Below are positions 23,100 to 31,850 of a stretch of DNA of 64,000 nucleotides, piece after piece. The notes beneath the pieces are model-generated. The model did no database searches. It saw nothing but the letters and a program-made list of their open reading frames with translations, and was not told the DNA's origin. The translations under genes were made by a program, and so were the position numbers. Position 1 is the first letter of the stretch, and each line of letters opens with the position of its first letter. Source of the DNA: VFZN01 sp963709325 (lineage in GTDB: Bacteria > Acidobacteriota > Vicinamibacteria > Vicinamibacterales > UBA2999); assembly GCA_963709325.1 (NCBI GenBank), contig CAVPVV010000003.1, positions 3,224,001 through 3,288,000 on the forward strand, in the 5' to 3' direction.

Positions 23100-24572
23100 A
23101 TGGCGCACCCTGGTTTGCTCCTCTCACTGGTCGCCGGTGCCGGCCTGTACGGCATAGCGACCCGCACGGCCATTCCGCCGGCCGCGTGGCTCGGCTTGAC
23201 GGCCCTCCTTCACGCATCGCGCTCGATGCGCGTCGCGCCGGGCTTTGCCTGGCTGTGGTCGCTGTTGGCCCTGTCAATGACCGTCGCCAGGCGTGACACG
23301 ATGCCCGTTCCGATCTTCGTGACCCTGCCGATCATGGCGGTCGAAGCCGCGGTCGTCACCCTGCCGTTCGTATTGGATCGGCTGCTCGCGCCGACGATTG
23401 GCGGCGCCGCCGGCACGCTCGTGTTCCCGGCGGCGATGGTCGCCGCCGAGTTCCTCCGCTCGCGCCTGACGCCGGCGGCCAGCTGGGGCTCGATTGCCTA
23501 CTCGCAGTACGGGTTTCCGCCGATCATGCAGGTTGCTGCCTTCACTGGCATCTGGGGCATCACGTTCCTGATTTCCTGGTCGGCGTCTGCTTTCGAGCTG
23601 GCCTGGCGTTTCGGCTTCGATGCGTCCGTCCGCGGCGCCTGGCTGCCATGCGCCATCACCGTCGTCGCGGCGCTGCTGGGAGGCGGAGTGCGGCTCGCGA
23701 TTGCACCCGCGGCTCGCGCGTCGATTCCGATCGCGACCGTCAACCGGCCCATCGATCTCCTCGTTCCTGGTGAGATGACGAGGGTATCCGAGGGACGGGT
23801 CGCGGCGTCGGAGCGCGATGTCGAGCGGGCCAGGCTCGAGAAACTGCACGACTGGTTCCTCGGCGAGACTCGCCGGGCGGCGCAGGCCGGGGCCCGCCTG
23901 ATCGTTTGGCCGGAGCAGAACCTCCTGGTCTTTGCCGAGGACGAACCGGCGTTCCTGGCGCGTGCGCGGAAGGTAGCCGCCGACGCGCGTGTCTATCTGG
24001 CGATCGGCATGGGCACGATTCATCTCGGAGAGCCCCTACCGTTCGAGAACAAGCTGGTGCTGATCGATCCGTCCGGAGCGATTGCTGCCTCGCATCTCAA
24101 GAACCGGCCGGTGGCGGGCTGGGAAGCGAGCATTATGCGACGCGGCCGTGACGGGATCCTGGTTGTGCCGACAGATGGAGGCCGCATGGCCGGCGCGATC
24201 TGCTTCGAGGCCGACTTTCCCGAGTTCATCAGGCCTGCCGGCAAGCAGGCCGCCGATGTGTTGATCGTGTCTGCTAACGATTGGCAGGCCATCAAGCATC
24301 TCCACCTGCAGATGCACGTGTTTCGCGCGATCGAGAACGGTGTTTCACTGGTGCGCGCGGCCGCTTCCGGGATCTCTGCCGCCGTGGACTCTCGCGGCCG
24401 GGTCCTCAACATCTCTGACTACTTCACGGCCGGCGACCGGACGATGACGGCGGACCTCCCGGTCGAACGCGTGCCCACCCTGTATGCAAAGATCGGAGAC
24501 GCGTTCGCGTGGTTGTGCGTGGTGGCACTGGCCGCGACGTTCGTGCTTCGTATCGTTCAGCTGCATCGATGA
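23100..24572 (+). CDS. Lnt-like membrane carbon-nitrogen hydrolase
   Basis: From ATG 23100 (good GGAGG site) the protein has 490 residues: five or six N-terminal TM segments to about residue 210, a nitrilase-superfamily domain (about 215-460) and a final TM. The Glu-Lys-Cys triad is visible as E in IVWPEQNLLVF, K in IAASHLKNRPVAGWE and C in AGAICFEADFPEF. This is the architecture of apolipoprotein N-acyltransferase (Lnt), which adds the third acyl chain to lipoproteins at the periplasmic face. The sequence is diverged from classic Lnt, so it may be a paralogue with another acyl-transfer or amidase role. It is divergent from the AraC-type gene. Confidence 0.75.
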   Translation: MAHPGLLLSLVAGAGLYGIATRTAIPPAAWLGLTALLHASRSMRVAPGFAWLWSLLALSMTVARRDTMPVPIFVTLPIMAVEAAVVTLPFVLDRLLAPTIGGAAGTLVFPAAMVAAEFLRSRLTPAASWGSIAYSQYGFPPIMQVAAFTGIWGITFLISWSASAFELAWRFGFDASVRGAWLPCAITVVAALLGGGVRLAIAPAARASIPIATVNRPIDLLVPGEMTRVSEGRVAASERDVERARLEKLHDWFLGETRRAAQAGARLIVWPEQNLLVFAEDEPAFLARARKVAADARVYLAIGMGTIHLGEPLPFENKLVLIDPSGAIAASHLKNRPVAGWEASIMRRGRDGILVVPTDGGRMAGAICFEADFPEFIRPAGKQAADVLIVSANDWQAIKHLHLQMHVFRAIENGVSLVRAAASGISAAVDSRGRVLNISDYFTAGDRTMTADLPVERVPTLYAKIGDAFAWLCVVALAATFVLRIVQLHR

Positions 24573-24639
24573 AAGGCAGTCGCGGTGACGACCGGAGCCG
24601 GCCTACCGTTTCGAACGATTCGAATCGTGAGCGAGCAGT

Positions 24640-27249
24640 TCAGACTCGCATCGCCGAGACTGGATTGATTCTCGTGGCCCGCCGCGCCGGCATCCAGCTC
24701 GCCGCCAGCACCGTCACGAGCAGCACGGCGGCGGTTGCCGCCAGCGTGAGCGGGTCCTGCGGGGCAATGCCGAACAGGATCGATCGTCCGAGACGGCTGA
24801 CCGCCGCGACGCCGAGCGCGCCGGTGATGCAGCCGGCGAGCGCGAGCATCAACGACTCCATCACGACCAGACGCGCGACCGAGTACGAAGATGCGCCGAT
24901 CGCCATCCGAACCGCGATCTCGCGTTGGCGCTGCGCGACCGTGTAGGCGAGCAAGGCGTACACACCAGTGGCGGCGGTCACCAGGCCCGCGGCGGCGAAC
25001 AAGCCCACGAACAGCATCGCGAACCGATCCTGCTGCATGGTGTCGTCGAGGAGACGGTCCATGGTGGTGACGGAGTGAACCGGCTGGTCGGGGTCCACGG
25101 CCAACGCCCGGGCGCGTGCGGATCGGGCCAACGCCTCGGGGTCGATCGTCGTCCGAACCACGAGGTTCATGACGAGATACGGATTCTGCGCGTGCGGGAT
25201 GAAGATCTCGGGCGCCGGCTCGCTGCGAGGGCCGTCGTATCTGGCGCCGCGGACGACGCCGACGACACGGCGCGGCGTCGCGCCGCCCTGGTAGTCCAGG
25301 ATGAGCTCGCGGCCGACGGGATCCTGACCCTGCCACGCGCTCCGAGCCAGGCTCTCGTTGATGATGATGACGCGCGGTGCCTCCAAAGTGTCGTTGGCGG
25401 AGAACTCACGGCCCGCGACGAGCGGCAGTCCAAGCGTGTTGAAATATCCCGGCGTTGCCATCCGGACGTTTGCCACGGTGGCGGTATTCTCGCTGGGCGG
25501 CGCGCCGTCGAGCCAGTACGGCCGATAGAAATCCGAGCCGATCGTGCTCATCGGCAGGACGGTGACCGCCGCCGCCGCCGCGACCCCTGGCAACTCGCGA
25601 ATCGAATCGAGGACGCGGCCGTAGTAGTCGGTCACGCGCGCGCCCTGGTATCTGGTTACATCGGGCGAGATTCGCAGCACCAGCAGGTTCCGGACGTCGA
25701 AGCCCGGGTCTACACGCTGCAGCCTCGCGAAACTGCGGACCAGAAGGCCGGCGCCGACGAGGAGCACGACCGTGACGCTGATCTCGGCGACCACGAGCGC
25801 GCGCCGCACCTGGCTGCCGCGCCGCCCCGAAATCGGCGCGCCTTCCTTCAGCGCCGCCGCGATCGCGGGGACACTGCCTCGGAGGCCCGGGAGTACGACG
25901 CCGGCGAGAGTAACGAAGAGCGAGATGGCGACGGCGAACGCGACGACCTGCGCGTTCACCTCGACCTCGTGCAAGCGGGGGATGTCCGACGGAGCGAACG
26001 CGACGGTGCCGCTCAGCGATCCGATCGTGAGCACGATTGCCACGAGGGCCGTGAGCGCCGCCGCGAGCGCGCTTTCCGCGAGGTGTTCCTTGACGATGCG
26101 GCTCCGGCCGGCGCCGAGCGCCAGGCAGATCGCAATCTCACGCGCCCGCGCAGCGCCGCGGGCGATCGCCAGGCTTGCCACGTTGGCGCAGACAAGCAAG
26201 AGAAGACAGAACACCGCGCCGAAGACGAGCAGCAGCTCGGTGCGGCTCGAACGTACGAGCTGTTCGTTCAGCGGCACCAGCTGAACGCTCCAGCCGGCAT
26301 TCGTGCGCGGATGATCCACGGCGAGGCGGGCCGCGAGCACCTCCATCCTCTCGGTCGCAGCCTCGCGCGAGAGGCCGGCCGTCACGCGACCGACCACGCT
26401 CAGGAACCGGAAGTCGCGCGGGGGGCCGTCCGGAAAGCGGGCGCCGCGATACGCCTCGCGAACGTCCCACGGTGTCCAGAAGCCAGCGCCCACGTCGGGT
26501 ACCGCGAAATCGGGAGGCATGACGCCGAGGACGCGCCAATTCCGGCCTTCGACATAGACGGTGTCGCCAACCAGCGCCGGATTCGCGCCGAGGTTCTGCC
26601 ACAGTCGATGACTGAGCACCAGCACCGGTTCCCGACCGCCGGTCCTGCCTGACGCGATCGACGGCGTACCCACATACTCGACGTCGGCAAAGGTCCGGCC
26701 CAGGAGCGGCGCGCGGCGGAAGACAGCGAAGAAGCCCTTCGTCACCTGGACACCGGTGACTGGCGCGCTGCCGTCCCGCCCGCGAAGCGTCGCCGATGCC
26801 GTCCACCACGCGGTGATCGCCTCGAAGGCATCGCTCTGAGCAACCCAGTCGTCCAGGTTGCCGGGCGAGGGTCCCTCGACACGATTCTGCGTGGCGTTCC
26901 ACTCCCAGAACACGACCAGCTGTTGCGGGTCGGCATAGGGGAGCGGCTTCAGGATGACCGCGTTGATCAGGGCGAACAGCGTTGTCGTGGCCGCGACACC
27001 CAGGCCGAGCAGCAGTGACACTGTCACCGTGAAGCCAGGCGCTCGGATCAGCGATCGGACCGCTCGGGCCAGATCGTGGGTGGCACCGACCACGAGATCC
27101 CAGATCAGGGCGAGCCAGGTCGCGGTTACCGCTCCGCCTCCCCCCACACGCGCGGCGTCGAGCAACCGCTCCGCATCGTCCTGGATGGTGCGCCGCTCGT
27201 CGGCATCCCGGCCATGCAGCAGCCGAAGGAGCCGGGTGTAGAACGTCAT
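24640..27249 (-). CDS. ADOP-type duplicated ABC permease
   Basis: This 869-residue orphan permease starts with a soluble region of about 75 residues (MTFYTRLLRLLHGRDADERR), then TM1 (GFTVTVSLLLGLGVAATTTL) and the KPLPYADPQQL motif. A MacB core, the first FtsX block with EIAICLALGAGRSRIVKEHL, a mid TM with a long linker, a second core and the closing FtsX block with IAVRMAIGASSYSVARLVV and WMPARRATRINPVSAMRV follow. No ABC ATPase gene is in the window, so its energy source must be encoded elsewhere or it works without one. Its ATG overlaps the padR stop (ATGA, 27246-27249), so the two are translationally coupled. Confidence 0.9.
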   Translation of the reverse strand: MTFYTRLLRLLHGRDADERRTIQDDAERLLDAARVGGGGAVTATWLALIWDLVVGATHDLARAVRSLIRAPGFTVTVSLLLGLGVAATTTLFALINAVILKPLPYADPQQLVVFWEWNATQNRVEGPSPGNLDDWVAQSDAFEAITAWWTASATLRGRDGSAPVTGVQVTKGFFAVFRRAPLLGRTFADVEYVGTPSIASGRTGGREPVLVLSHRLWQNLGANPALVGDTVYVEGRNWRVLGVMPPDFAVPDVGAGFWTPWDVREAYRGARFPDGPPRDFRFLSVVGRVTAGLSREAATERMEVLAARLAVDHPRTNAGWSVQLVPLNEQLVRSSRTELLLVFGAVFCLLLLVCANVASLAIARGAARAREIAICLALGAGRSRIVKEHLAESALAAALTALVAIVLTIGSLSGTVAFAPSDIPRLHEVEVNAQVVAFAVAISLFVTLAGVVLPGLRGSVPAIAAALKEGAPISGRRGSQVRRALVVAEISVTVVLLVGAGLLVRSFARLQRVDPGFDVRNLLVLRISPDVTRYQGARVTDYYGRVLDSIRELPGVAAAAAVTVLPMSTIGSDFYRPYWLDGAPPSENTATVANVRMATPGYFNTLGLPLVAGREFSANDTLEAPRVIIINESLARSAWQGQDPVGRELILDYQGGATPRRVVGVVRGARYDGPRSEPAPEIFIPHAQNPYLVMNLVVRTTIDPEALARSARARALAVDPDQPVHSVTTMDRLLDDTMQQDRFAMLFVGLFAAAGLVTAATGVYALLAYTVAQRQREIAVRMAIGASSYSVARLVVMESLMLALAGCITGALGVAAVSRLGRSILFGIAPQDPLTLAATAAVLLVTVLAASWMPARRATRINPVSAMRV

Positions 27250-27608
27250 GCGCGGCCTTCCTTGCGCAAGGCGCGGCTGGCGCGCGCGAGATCGACAATG
27301 GCTTCGAGGCGGCGGACCTCGGCGCTCAGCACGCGCTTGCCGAGGGGCGTCAGCGCGAAATAGCGGCGCCGCTCGTCGTCATCGGCGGGCCGCTCGGAGG
27401 CCTCGGCGATCCAGTCGAGATCTTCGAGCTCGCGGAGGGTTCCGTACAAGGCCGCCGGCCAGAGGCGCACCTGTCCCTCCGTGCGCGTCGCGACCTCCTG
27501 CATGATGCCGTATCCGTGGCGCGGGCCATCGGCGAGGGCCAGCAGGACATGGAGGACCTTGGGCTTCAACGGCAGGAGGTGATCGACGCTTCGCTGTCTG
27601 TCGGCCAT
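27246..27608 (-). CDS. PadR-family transcriptional regulator
   Basis: The 120-residue product has the PadR winged helix: LHVLLALADGPRHGYGIMQE, the wing WPAALYGTLRELEDLDWI, and the basic turn DDERRRYFALTPLGKRVL, followed by a C-terminal dimerisation helix. PadR proteins usually repress their own operon and release DNA on binding phenolic or drug-like ligands. It overlaps the ADOP permease by four bases. No Shine-Dalgarno is seen before ATG 27608, but two AGTATA boxes (TATACT on the coding strand) lie upstream, the nearer ten bases from the ATG. Confidence 0.93.
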   Translation of the reverse strand: MADRQRSVDHLLPLKPKVLHVLLALADGPRHGYGIMQEVATRTEGQVRLWPAALYGTLRELEDLDWIAEASERPADDDERRRYFALTPLGKRVLSAEVRRLEAIVDLARASRALRKEGRA

Positions 27609-27618
27609 GTGATTGGCC

Positions 27619-27640
27619 AGTATATATATCGTTTAGTATA
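27619..27640 (-). promoter_or_regulatory. Two TATACT boxes upstream of padR
   Basis: On the minus strand TATACT occurs twice, at 27635-27640 and 27619-27624, 16 bp apart in a strongly A+T-rich stretch that stands out from the GC-rich surroundings. Either could be a -10 element; no convincing -35 fits at 17 bp. As repeats they may also be regulator half-sites. Confidence 0.45.
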
Positions 27641-27710
27641 CAAACGCAAGCAGGCTTAGGGAACGAGCGGCTCCGCCGCGAGCCAAGAAAGGGGCGACCA
27701 GCGGCGGCCG

Positions 27711-28280
27711 TTATCGCTGGAGCGATCCGCCGTGGAAGAGTGTGTAGCTGGCGATCGGATGGTCTTCGCCGCCTTCGTGTGCGGTGAGGAACACTTCGAC
27801 CTCAACGACGGGGAGCTGCCGGACCCAGCTTGCCGGCAGCGCGTAGATCAGCTCACCGTGCGGGCCGCCGGCAACCGGTGCCGTGGCGCGGACCACCTCC
27901 GCGCCGGCGACCCGCTGCGACATGGTGACTTCGCCGGCGCCGCCAAAGTCGGCGCGGAGCCGCAGCGCCAGCAGTTCGTCGCCGTCCCATACCGCGCACG
28001 GAACCATAGCGCCCGGCGACACCACGAACGATCGAACCCGCACACCCTCGCGCGCCAACCGGTTCAGGACGTCGTCGGTGACGAAGCCGCCGACTTCCGC
28101 GGATCGAACCGCGGGTCGAATCGCGCGCAGAAGCGCGTCGAACTCCGCCGCACTGGCGCCGCAGTCGGCGCAGGAGAAGAGGTGATCCTCGATGGCGGCC
28201 GCTTCGGACGCGGACAGCTCGCCTGCGGCGTAATCGGTCAGATCGGCGAGGGCGATTCGCTCGCATCTCGAGGCGTTCAT
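27711..28280 (-). CDS. Anti-sigma factor with zinc-finger-like N-terminus
   Basis: Start at ATG 28280, which overlaps the sigma-factor stop as ATGA; 189 residues. The N-terminal 45 residues carry the zf-HC2 anti-sigma signature H-x3-C-x2-C (EDHLFSCADCG). The remainder has no TM segment: a beta-rich domain (about 85-185: AVWDGDELLALRLRADFGG, ending SYTLFHGGSLQR) takes the place of the usual membrane anchor, so this is a soluble anti-sigma factor. It should bind the ECF sigma factor encoded just upstream and release it on a cytoplasmic signal. A paralogue occurs at 38639-39250. Confidence 0.85.
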   Translation of the reverse strand: MNASRCERIALADLTDYAAGELSASEAAAIEDHLFSCADCGASAAEFDALLRAIRPAVRSAEVGGFVTDDVLNRLAREGVRVRSFVVSPGAMVPCAVWDGDELLALRLRADFGGAGEVTMSQRVAGAEVVRATAPVAGGPHGELIYALPASWVRQLPVVEVEVFLTAHEGGEDHPIASYTLFHGGSLQR

Positions 28281-28861
28281 GATCGTCCCTCCCCGAGCAC
28301 GCAGTCGCGAAGCCGGGCCATCGCCCGATGGCGGATGGCGCGGACCGCGCCCGGCGAGACGCCGAGATCCTCCGCGATGCGCGGCGCTTCCCGTTCGGCG
28401 TAGAAGGTGAGCAGCAACACCAGCCGGTCGCGCTCGGCGAGCTCCCGCAGGCAAGCGGCCAGGCGCGGCGCGTCGAGCGAGGCGAGAGACATCGGCGCTG
28501 CTTCCGCCGCAGTCGGCATGAAGCGAGCAGCAAGCGCTTCCCGCCGCCGCGCCACCCGGCGTTCGCCGTGGGCCATCATCCGGCTGGCTCCCAGGATGAA
28601 CGATCCAATCTGCTCCGGCTTCTGCACTTCACCCGCGTGCAAGCGTTCGATCGTCAGCAGCAGCACCTCTTGCGCGAGATCCTCGGCCGCCGCTTCGTCG
28701 CCTAGGTGCCGGCGTCCATACAACCGCACGCGGGGCGCGAAGCGGCGGTACAACTCGGCTTCCTCGGCGTCGGTCGATCCCGGCAGCCGGCTGGCAATCC
28801 GGCGGGCGAGCGCTTCGTCGCTGACCGAGTCGAGCGTGGTGTCGGTCTCCGGCATCGCCAT
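28277..28861 (-). CDS. ECF-type RNA polymerase sigma factor
   Basis: The 194-residue product has sigma region 2 (ELYRRFAPRVRLYGRRHLGD-EAAAEDLAQEVLLLTIERL) and region 4 (ERDRLVLLLTFYAEREAPRI, then SPGAVRAIRHRAMARLRDCV), joined by a linker without region 3. It would direct RNA polymerase to stress promoters. ATG 28861 is used; an alternative ATG lies two codons in. Translation is coupled to the anti-sigma gene through a four-base overlap. The second pair near 39 kb is clearly related (VRLYGLRHL-like and VRVIRHRAVRQLR segments). Confidence 0.9.
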   Translation of the reverse strand: MAMPETDTTLDSVSDEALARRIASRLPGSTDAEEAELYRRFAPRVRLYGRRHLGDEAAAEDLAQEVLLLTIERLHAGEVQKPEQIGSFILGASRMMAHGERRVARRREALAARFMPTAAEAAPMSLASLDAPRLAACLRELAERDRLVLLLTFYAEREAPRIAEDLGVSPGAVRAIRHRAMARLRDCVLGEGRS

Positions 28862-28912
28862 CAGGTTGCAGGAAAACCCGGCAACCTGAAAGTGAAAAGT
28901 GACCGCGCACCG

Positions 28913-29668
28913 TCACGCCTTCGCGCCCGCCAGGTCCACCACCGACGCTCCGAGGCGATTCTGGAGCATGTCGGCAGCGTCGCGCAGCGCGGCCGCGGCG
29001 TCGCCGACGAACGTGGATCCGTGCATCGCGGCGAGCACGCGCGGCTGCAGGTCCGCAAGCTCGTTCAGCCGCCGCCGGGTCGCCGGTGTCAGCGGCACGT
29101 AATCCATGAGCACTGGATGTTTCTGGTACGCCGCCACCGCCGCGTCCCATCGGCCCAGCACATCGTGCGAGGTCACCGGCTCGACGTCGCCGAGTTGATG
29201 AAAGAGGTCGGAGCAGAGGAGCACGCCCGTCGTTTCTTCGAACAGCACTCCGGCGTCCCACCCATGCGGCAGGTGCGGCGTCGGCACGAAGCGATAGCGG
29301 TGCTGCCCGGTCTCGATCACCTCGTCCTTCCCGAGGCCGCGCGCAGGGCGATCGGCGAAGTCGTCCAGGTTGACGGCGGCGCCGACCTTGCTGCACACGG
29401 GCTGGGCCTTGGGAGCGACGGCGAGCCACTGGTTCAGGGCGCCGCACTCGTCGACCTCGAAATGGCTCCAGCTGATCCAGCGCAGCGTGGCCGGGTCGAT
29501 GATCTGCGCGACTGCGTCGCGCAATTCGGGGAACATCCGGCGCATCCCGGTGTGGAACAGGAGCGGCTCGTCGTCCCTGATCAGGAAATGGTTGAATTGC
29601 AGGTCGAACTGCGGCGCGTAAACAGAGACTCGATACAAATCGGGGGCGATCTCGTCGATCCGGGCCAT
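28913..29668 (-). CDS. Metallo-beta-lactamase-fold diiron (ODP-like) protein
   Basis: Start at ATG 29668, which has a perfect AGGAGG site (an upstream in-frame ATG at 29767 has none); 251 residues. The fold is the metallo-beta-lactamase type, and the metal motif HFEVDECG (position about 70) matches the H-x-E-x-D signature of flavodiiron and oxygen-binding diiron proteins rather than the HxHxDH of hydrolases. Further ligands are likely in HLPHGWDAG, CSDLFHQLGD and MHGSTFVGD. The flavodoxin domain of flavodiiron proteins is absent. It could bind or reduce O2 or NO, or act as a sensor. It lies downstream of the hybrid kinase, same strand, gap 79 bases. Confidence 0.83.
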   Translation of the reverse strand: MARIDEIAPDLYRVSVYAPQFDLQFNHFLIRDDEPLLFHTGMRRMFPELRDAVAQIIDPATLRWISWSHFEVDECGALNQWLAVAPKAQPVCSKVGAAVNLDDFADRPARGLGKDEVIETGQHRYRFVPTPHLPHGWDAGVLFEETTGVLLCSDLFHQLGDVEPVTSHDVLGRWDAAVAAYQKHPVLMDYVPLTPATRRRLNELADLQPRVLAAMHGSTFVGDAAAALRDAADMLQNRLGASVVDLAGAKA

Positions 29669-29747
29669 GGTTACCTCCTGACGCGGGTTCGGTTCGTGCG
29701 TCTGAGTGGAAGTGTCACGACCCGGCCGGGTGTTACACGCCACCCTC

Positions 29748-31622
29748 TCAGGCTGATGGCGCAGCATCGGCGTGCCGTGCCCGCGGCGCGCTGGCGTCCG
29801 CTCGCTGCTCGAGCGGACGCTGGGCGATCGCCGCCAGCAGCTCTTCGAGCGCCGCTGGCGACAGCGGCTTCGTCAGGTGACTGTCGCACCCGGCGTCGCG
29901 AGCCTTGCGGCGATCTTCGTCCTGTCCCCATCCGGTCAGGGCCGCGATGTGGAGACCTTTCAACTCGGGCATCTCGCGCAGTCGCCGGGCCACCTCGTAC
30001 CCGCTCATCACCGGTAGGCCGATGTCGAGGAATACCACGTCAGGGCCGAACTGGCTCGCGACCTCAATCGCGGTGGCGCCGTCGTGCGACAACCGCGTGT
30101 CGTGGCCGAGGCGCGACACCGCGAGCTCCAGCATTTCCGCGGCATCGAGGTTGTCCTCGACGATCAACACCCGCAGGGCGCGACCGGCGGCGATCGGCGG
30201 CCGTTCGGCCGGCAATGCCGCCGCGATTGCCACCGTGGTCGGCAGGCGGATCTCCACTTCGGTTCCCTGGTTTGGACCCGGGCTGCGAATGCCGATCCGG
30301 CCGGAGTGCATCTTCACCAGCCGTCGTGCCAGCGTCAGTCCGATCCCCAGGCCGCTGGTCGTCCGGTCGAGCACCGGCTCCACCTGGTGGAACATGTCGA
30401 ACACACTCGGCAGGACCTCGGGAGCGATGCCGACGCCCGTGTCGCGGATACGCACGACAACTTCATCGGCCTGCTGATCGGCAGTGAACCAGATCTGGCC
30501 GCCGCGTGGCGTGAACTTCACCGCGTTCTGCAGCACGTTGGTGAAAACCTGCACCAGGCGGGCGCTGTCGCCGTTGACGAAAATCGCGGCGGACGGCGGC
30601 TGGAAGTGCAAGGTCTGATCGGCCGCGGTCGCCAGCGGTGCGATCGACTCGACGGCCAGCGCCATCAGGCGGGCGACATCGAGCGGCTCGCGGCGCAGCT
30701 GAATCTTGTTGGCGGTGATCCGGGACACGTCCAACAGGTCGTCGACGAGCCGCACGAGCTGTCCGACCTGGCGCTCGATCACGTCACGCGCCCGCGCCGC
30801 GGTGGCCGGCTGGGCGTCCATCTTCAGTGCCTCCAGCGCGAAACGAATCGGGGCGAGCGGATTGCGGAGCTCGTGCGCGAGCGTCGCGAGGAACTCGTCC
30901 TTGCGTTGATCGGCTTCGGTCAGCTTGGCGGTCCGGTCGCGGACCCTCAGCTCCAGTTCCCGATTGAGCGCGTCGGCGTCGCTCTTGGCCCGCTGAAGAC
31001 TCTCGATGAGATCCTCGTTGGCAAATCGCAGGCGGAACGAGGTCTCCATCGCCAGATGGAATCGCCACGTCGTCAGGACCGTGGCCACGGTGAAGAGCGC
31101 GGCGAGGAAGGCCATCATCAGGTGGCCTCGGTCGCCTTCGAGCGCCAGGCGCACCGCGGTGAGAAATCCGGTCGGCAGCAGGAACGTGAGGAACGCTTCG
31201 GGACGGGCCGCGAGCAGCGAGGCTCCGCCGAGCATCACGCCGCCGATGGCGAAGACGGCCAGCAGCTCGCTCGCCGACTCGCCGGGCCGGTAGAGCACGA
31301 ACGCGCCGGTTCCCCAGCCGACCGCCGCCATCCCGGCGAAGGCCACGAACGCCGCATTCCATCGGCCGATCGTGGCGTCGGCGGGTGTGGCCCGCCGATA
31401 CAGGTTCACCAGCACCAGCCTCGCCGCCGAGACCAGCAGCGCGTACACCAGCCACGTCAGAATCGCGACGCGAGGGCGCAGATCCCAGTGCGCGTAGGCG
31501 AGAAGCGAGGCGATGACGATGGAGACGACCGTCCCGGTGTTGGCATTCTCGTAGAGCAGGCGGGTTTCGGCCGCTTGCACCTGCGATTGCCGTTGCCGGT
31601 CGCCGACGGACCGGTCCGCCAT
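29748..31622 (-). CDS. Membrane hybrid histidine kinase with C-terminal receiver
   Basis: Start at ATG 31622 behind AGGAGG; 624 residues. The N-terminal 190 residues hold about six TM segments (IVIASLLAYAHW, ILTWLVYALLVSAARLVLVN, etc.), followed by a coiled coil, the HisKA box FLATLAHELRNPLAPIRFAL (phospho-His), HATPase motifs VLQNAVKFTPRGG, DTGVGIAP and GLGIGLTLARRLV, and a receiver domain whose Asp lies in VVFLDIGLPVMSGYEVARRL. The product would sense a membrane-linked signal and pass phosphate internally. There is no DNA-binding response regulator next to it. The C-terminal receiver is a paralogue of the one ending the kinase at 60161. The diiron protein gene follows. Confidence 0.92.
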   Translation of the reverse strand: MADRSVGDRQRQSQVQAAETRLLYENANTGTVVSIVIASLLAYAHWDLRPRVAILTWLVYALLVSAARLVLVNLYRRATPADATIGRWNAAFVAFAGMAAVGWGTGAFVLYRPGESASELLAVFAIGGVMLGGASLLAARPEAFLTFLLPTGFLTAVRLALEGDRGHLMMAFLAALFTVATVLTTWRFHLAMETSFRLRFANEDLIESLQRAKSDADALNRELELRVRDRTAKLTEADQRKDEFLATLAHELRNPLAPIRFALEALKMDAQPATAARARDVIERQVGQLVRLVDDLLDVSRITANKIQLRREPLDVARLMALAVESIAPLATAADQTLHFQPPSAAIFVNGDSARLVQVFTNVLQNAVKFTPRGGQIWFTADQQADEVVVRIRDTGVGIAPEVLPSVFDMFHQVEPVLDRTTSGLGIGLTLARRLVKMHSGRIGIRSPGPNQGTEVEIRLPTTVAIAAALPAERPPIAAGRALRVLIVEDNLDAAEMLELAVSRLGHDTRLSHDGATAIEVASQFGPDVVFLDIGLPVMSGYEVARRLREMPELKGLHIAALTGWGQDEDRRKARDAGCDSHLTKPLSPAALEELLAAIAQRPLEQRADASAPRARHADAAPSA

Positions 31623-31850
31623 GAGCCCTCCTGGCGGCACGCGAGCAGACGTGGGCCGGTGGGGGGGCAGGAGGAGCCGTTACCAGGCAGACACGCGCAC
31701 GCCGTTATCGCGAACCTCGTCCATCGTATGCGATCGCGGTCCGCGTGGCTGAGTCGATCAAATTCGCGACACGGCCCTGGGCCACCGATCCGGGAAGGCG
31801 ACGGCCAGGGTCGCCCCAGGCACGCTCGCGGCCGCGCTCGGCGTCCAGGT

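Noticed and set aside
24925..26652. 575-residue plus-strand open frame opposite the ADOP permease
   Set aside because: Composition is a typical antisense shadow of a GC-rich gene; the permease on the other strand is unmistakable.
28706..30487. 593-residue plus-strand open frame across sigma factor, diiron protein and kinase
   Set aside because: It spans three real minus-strand genes and shows no family pattern.
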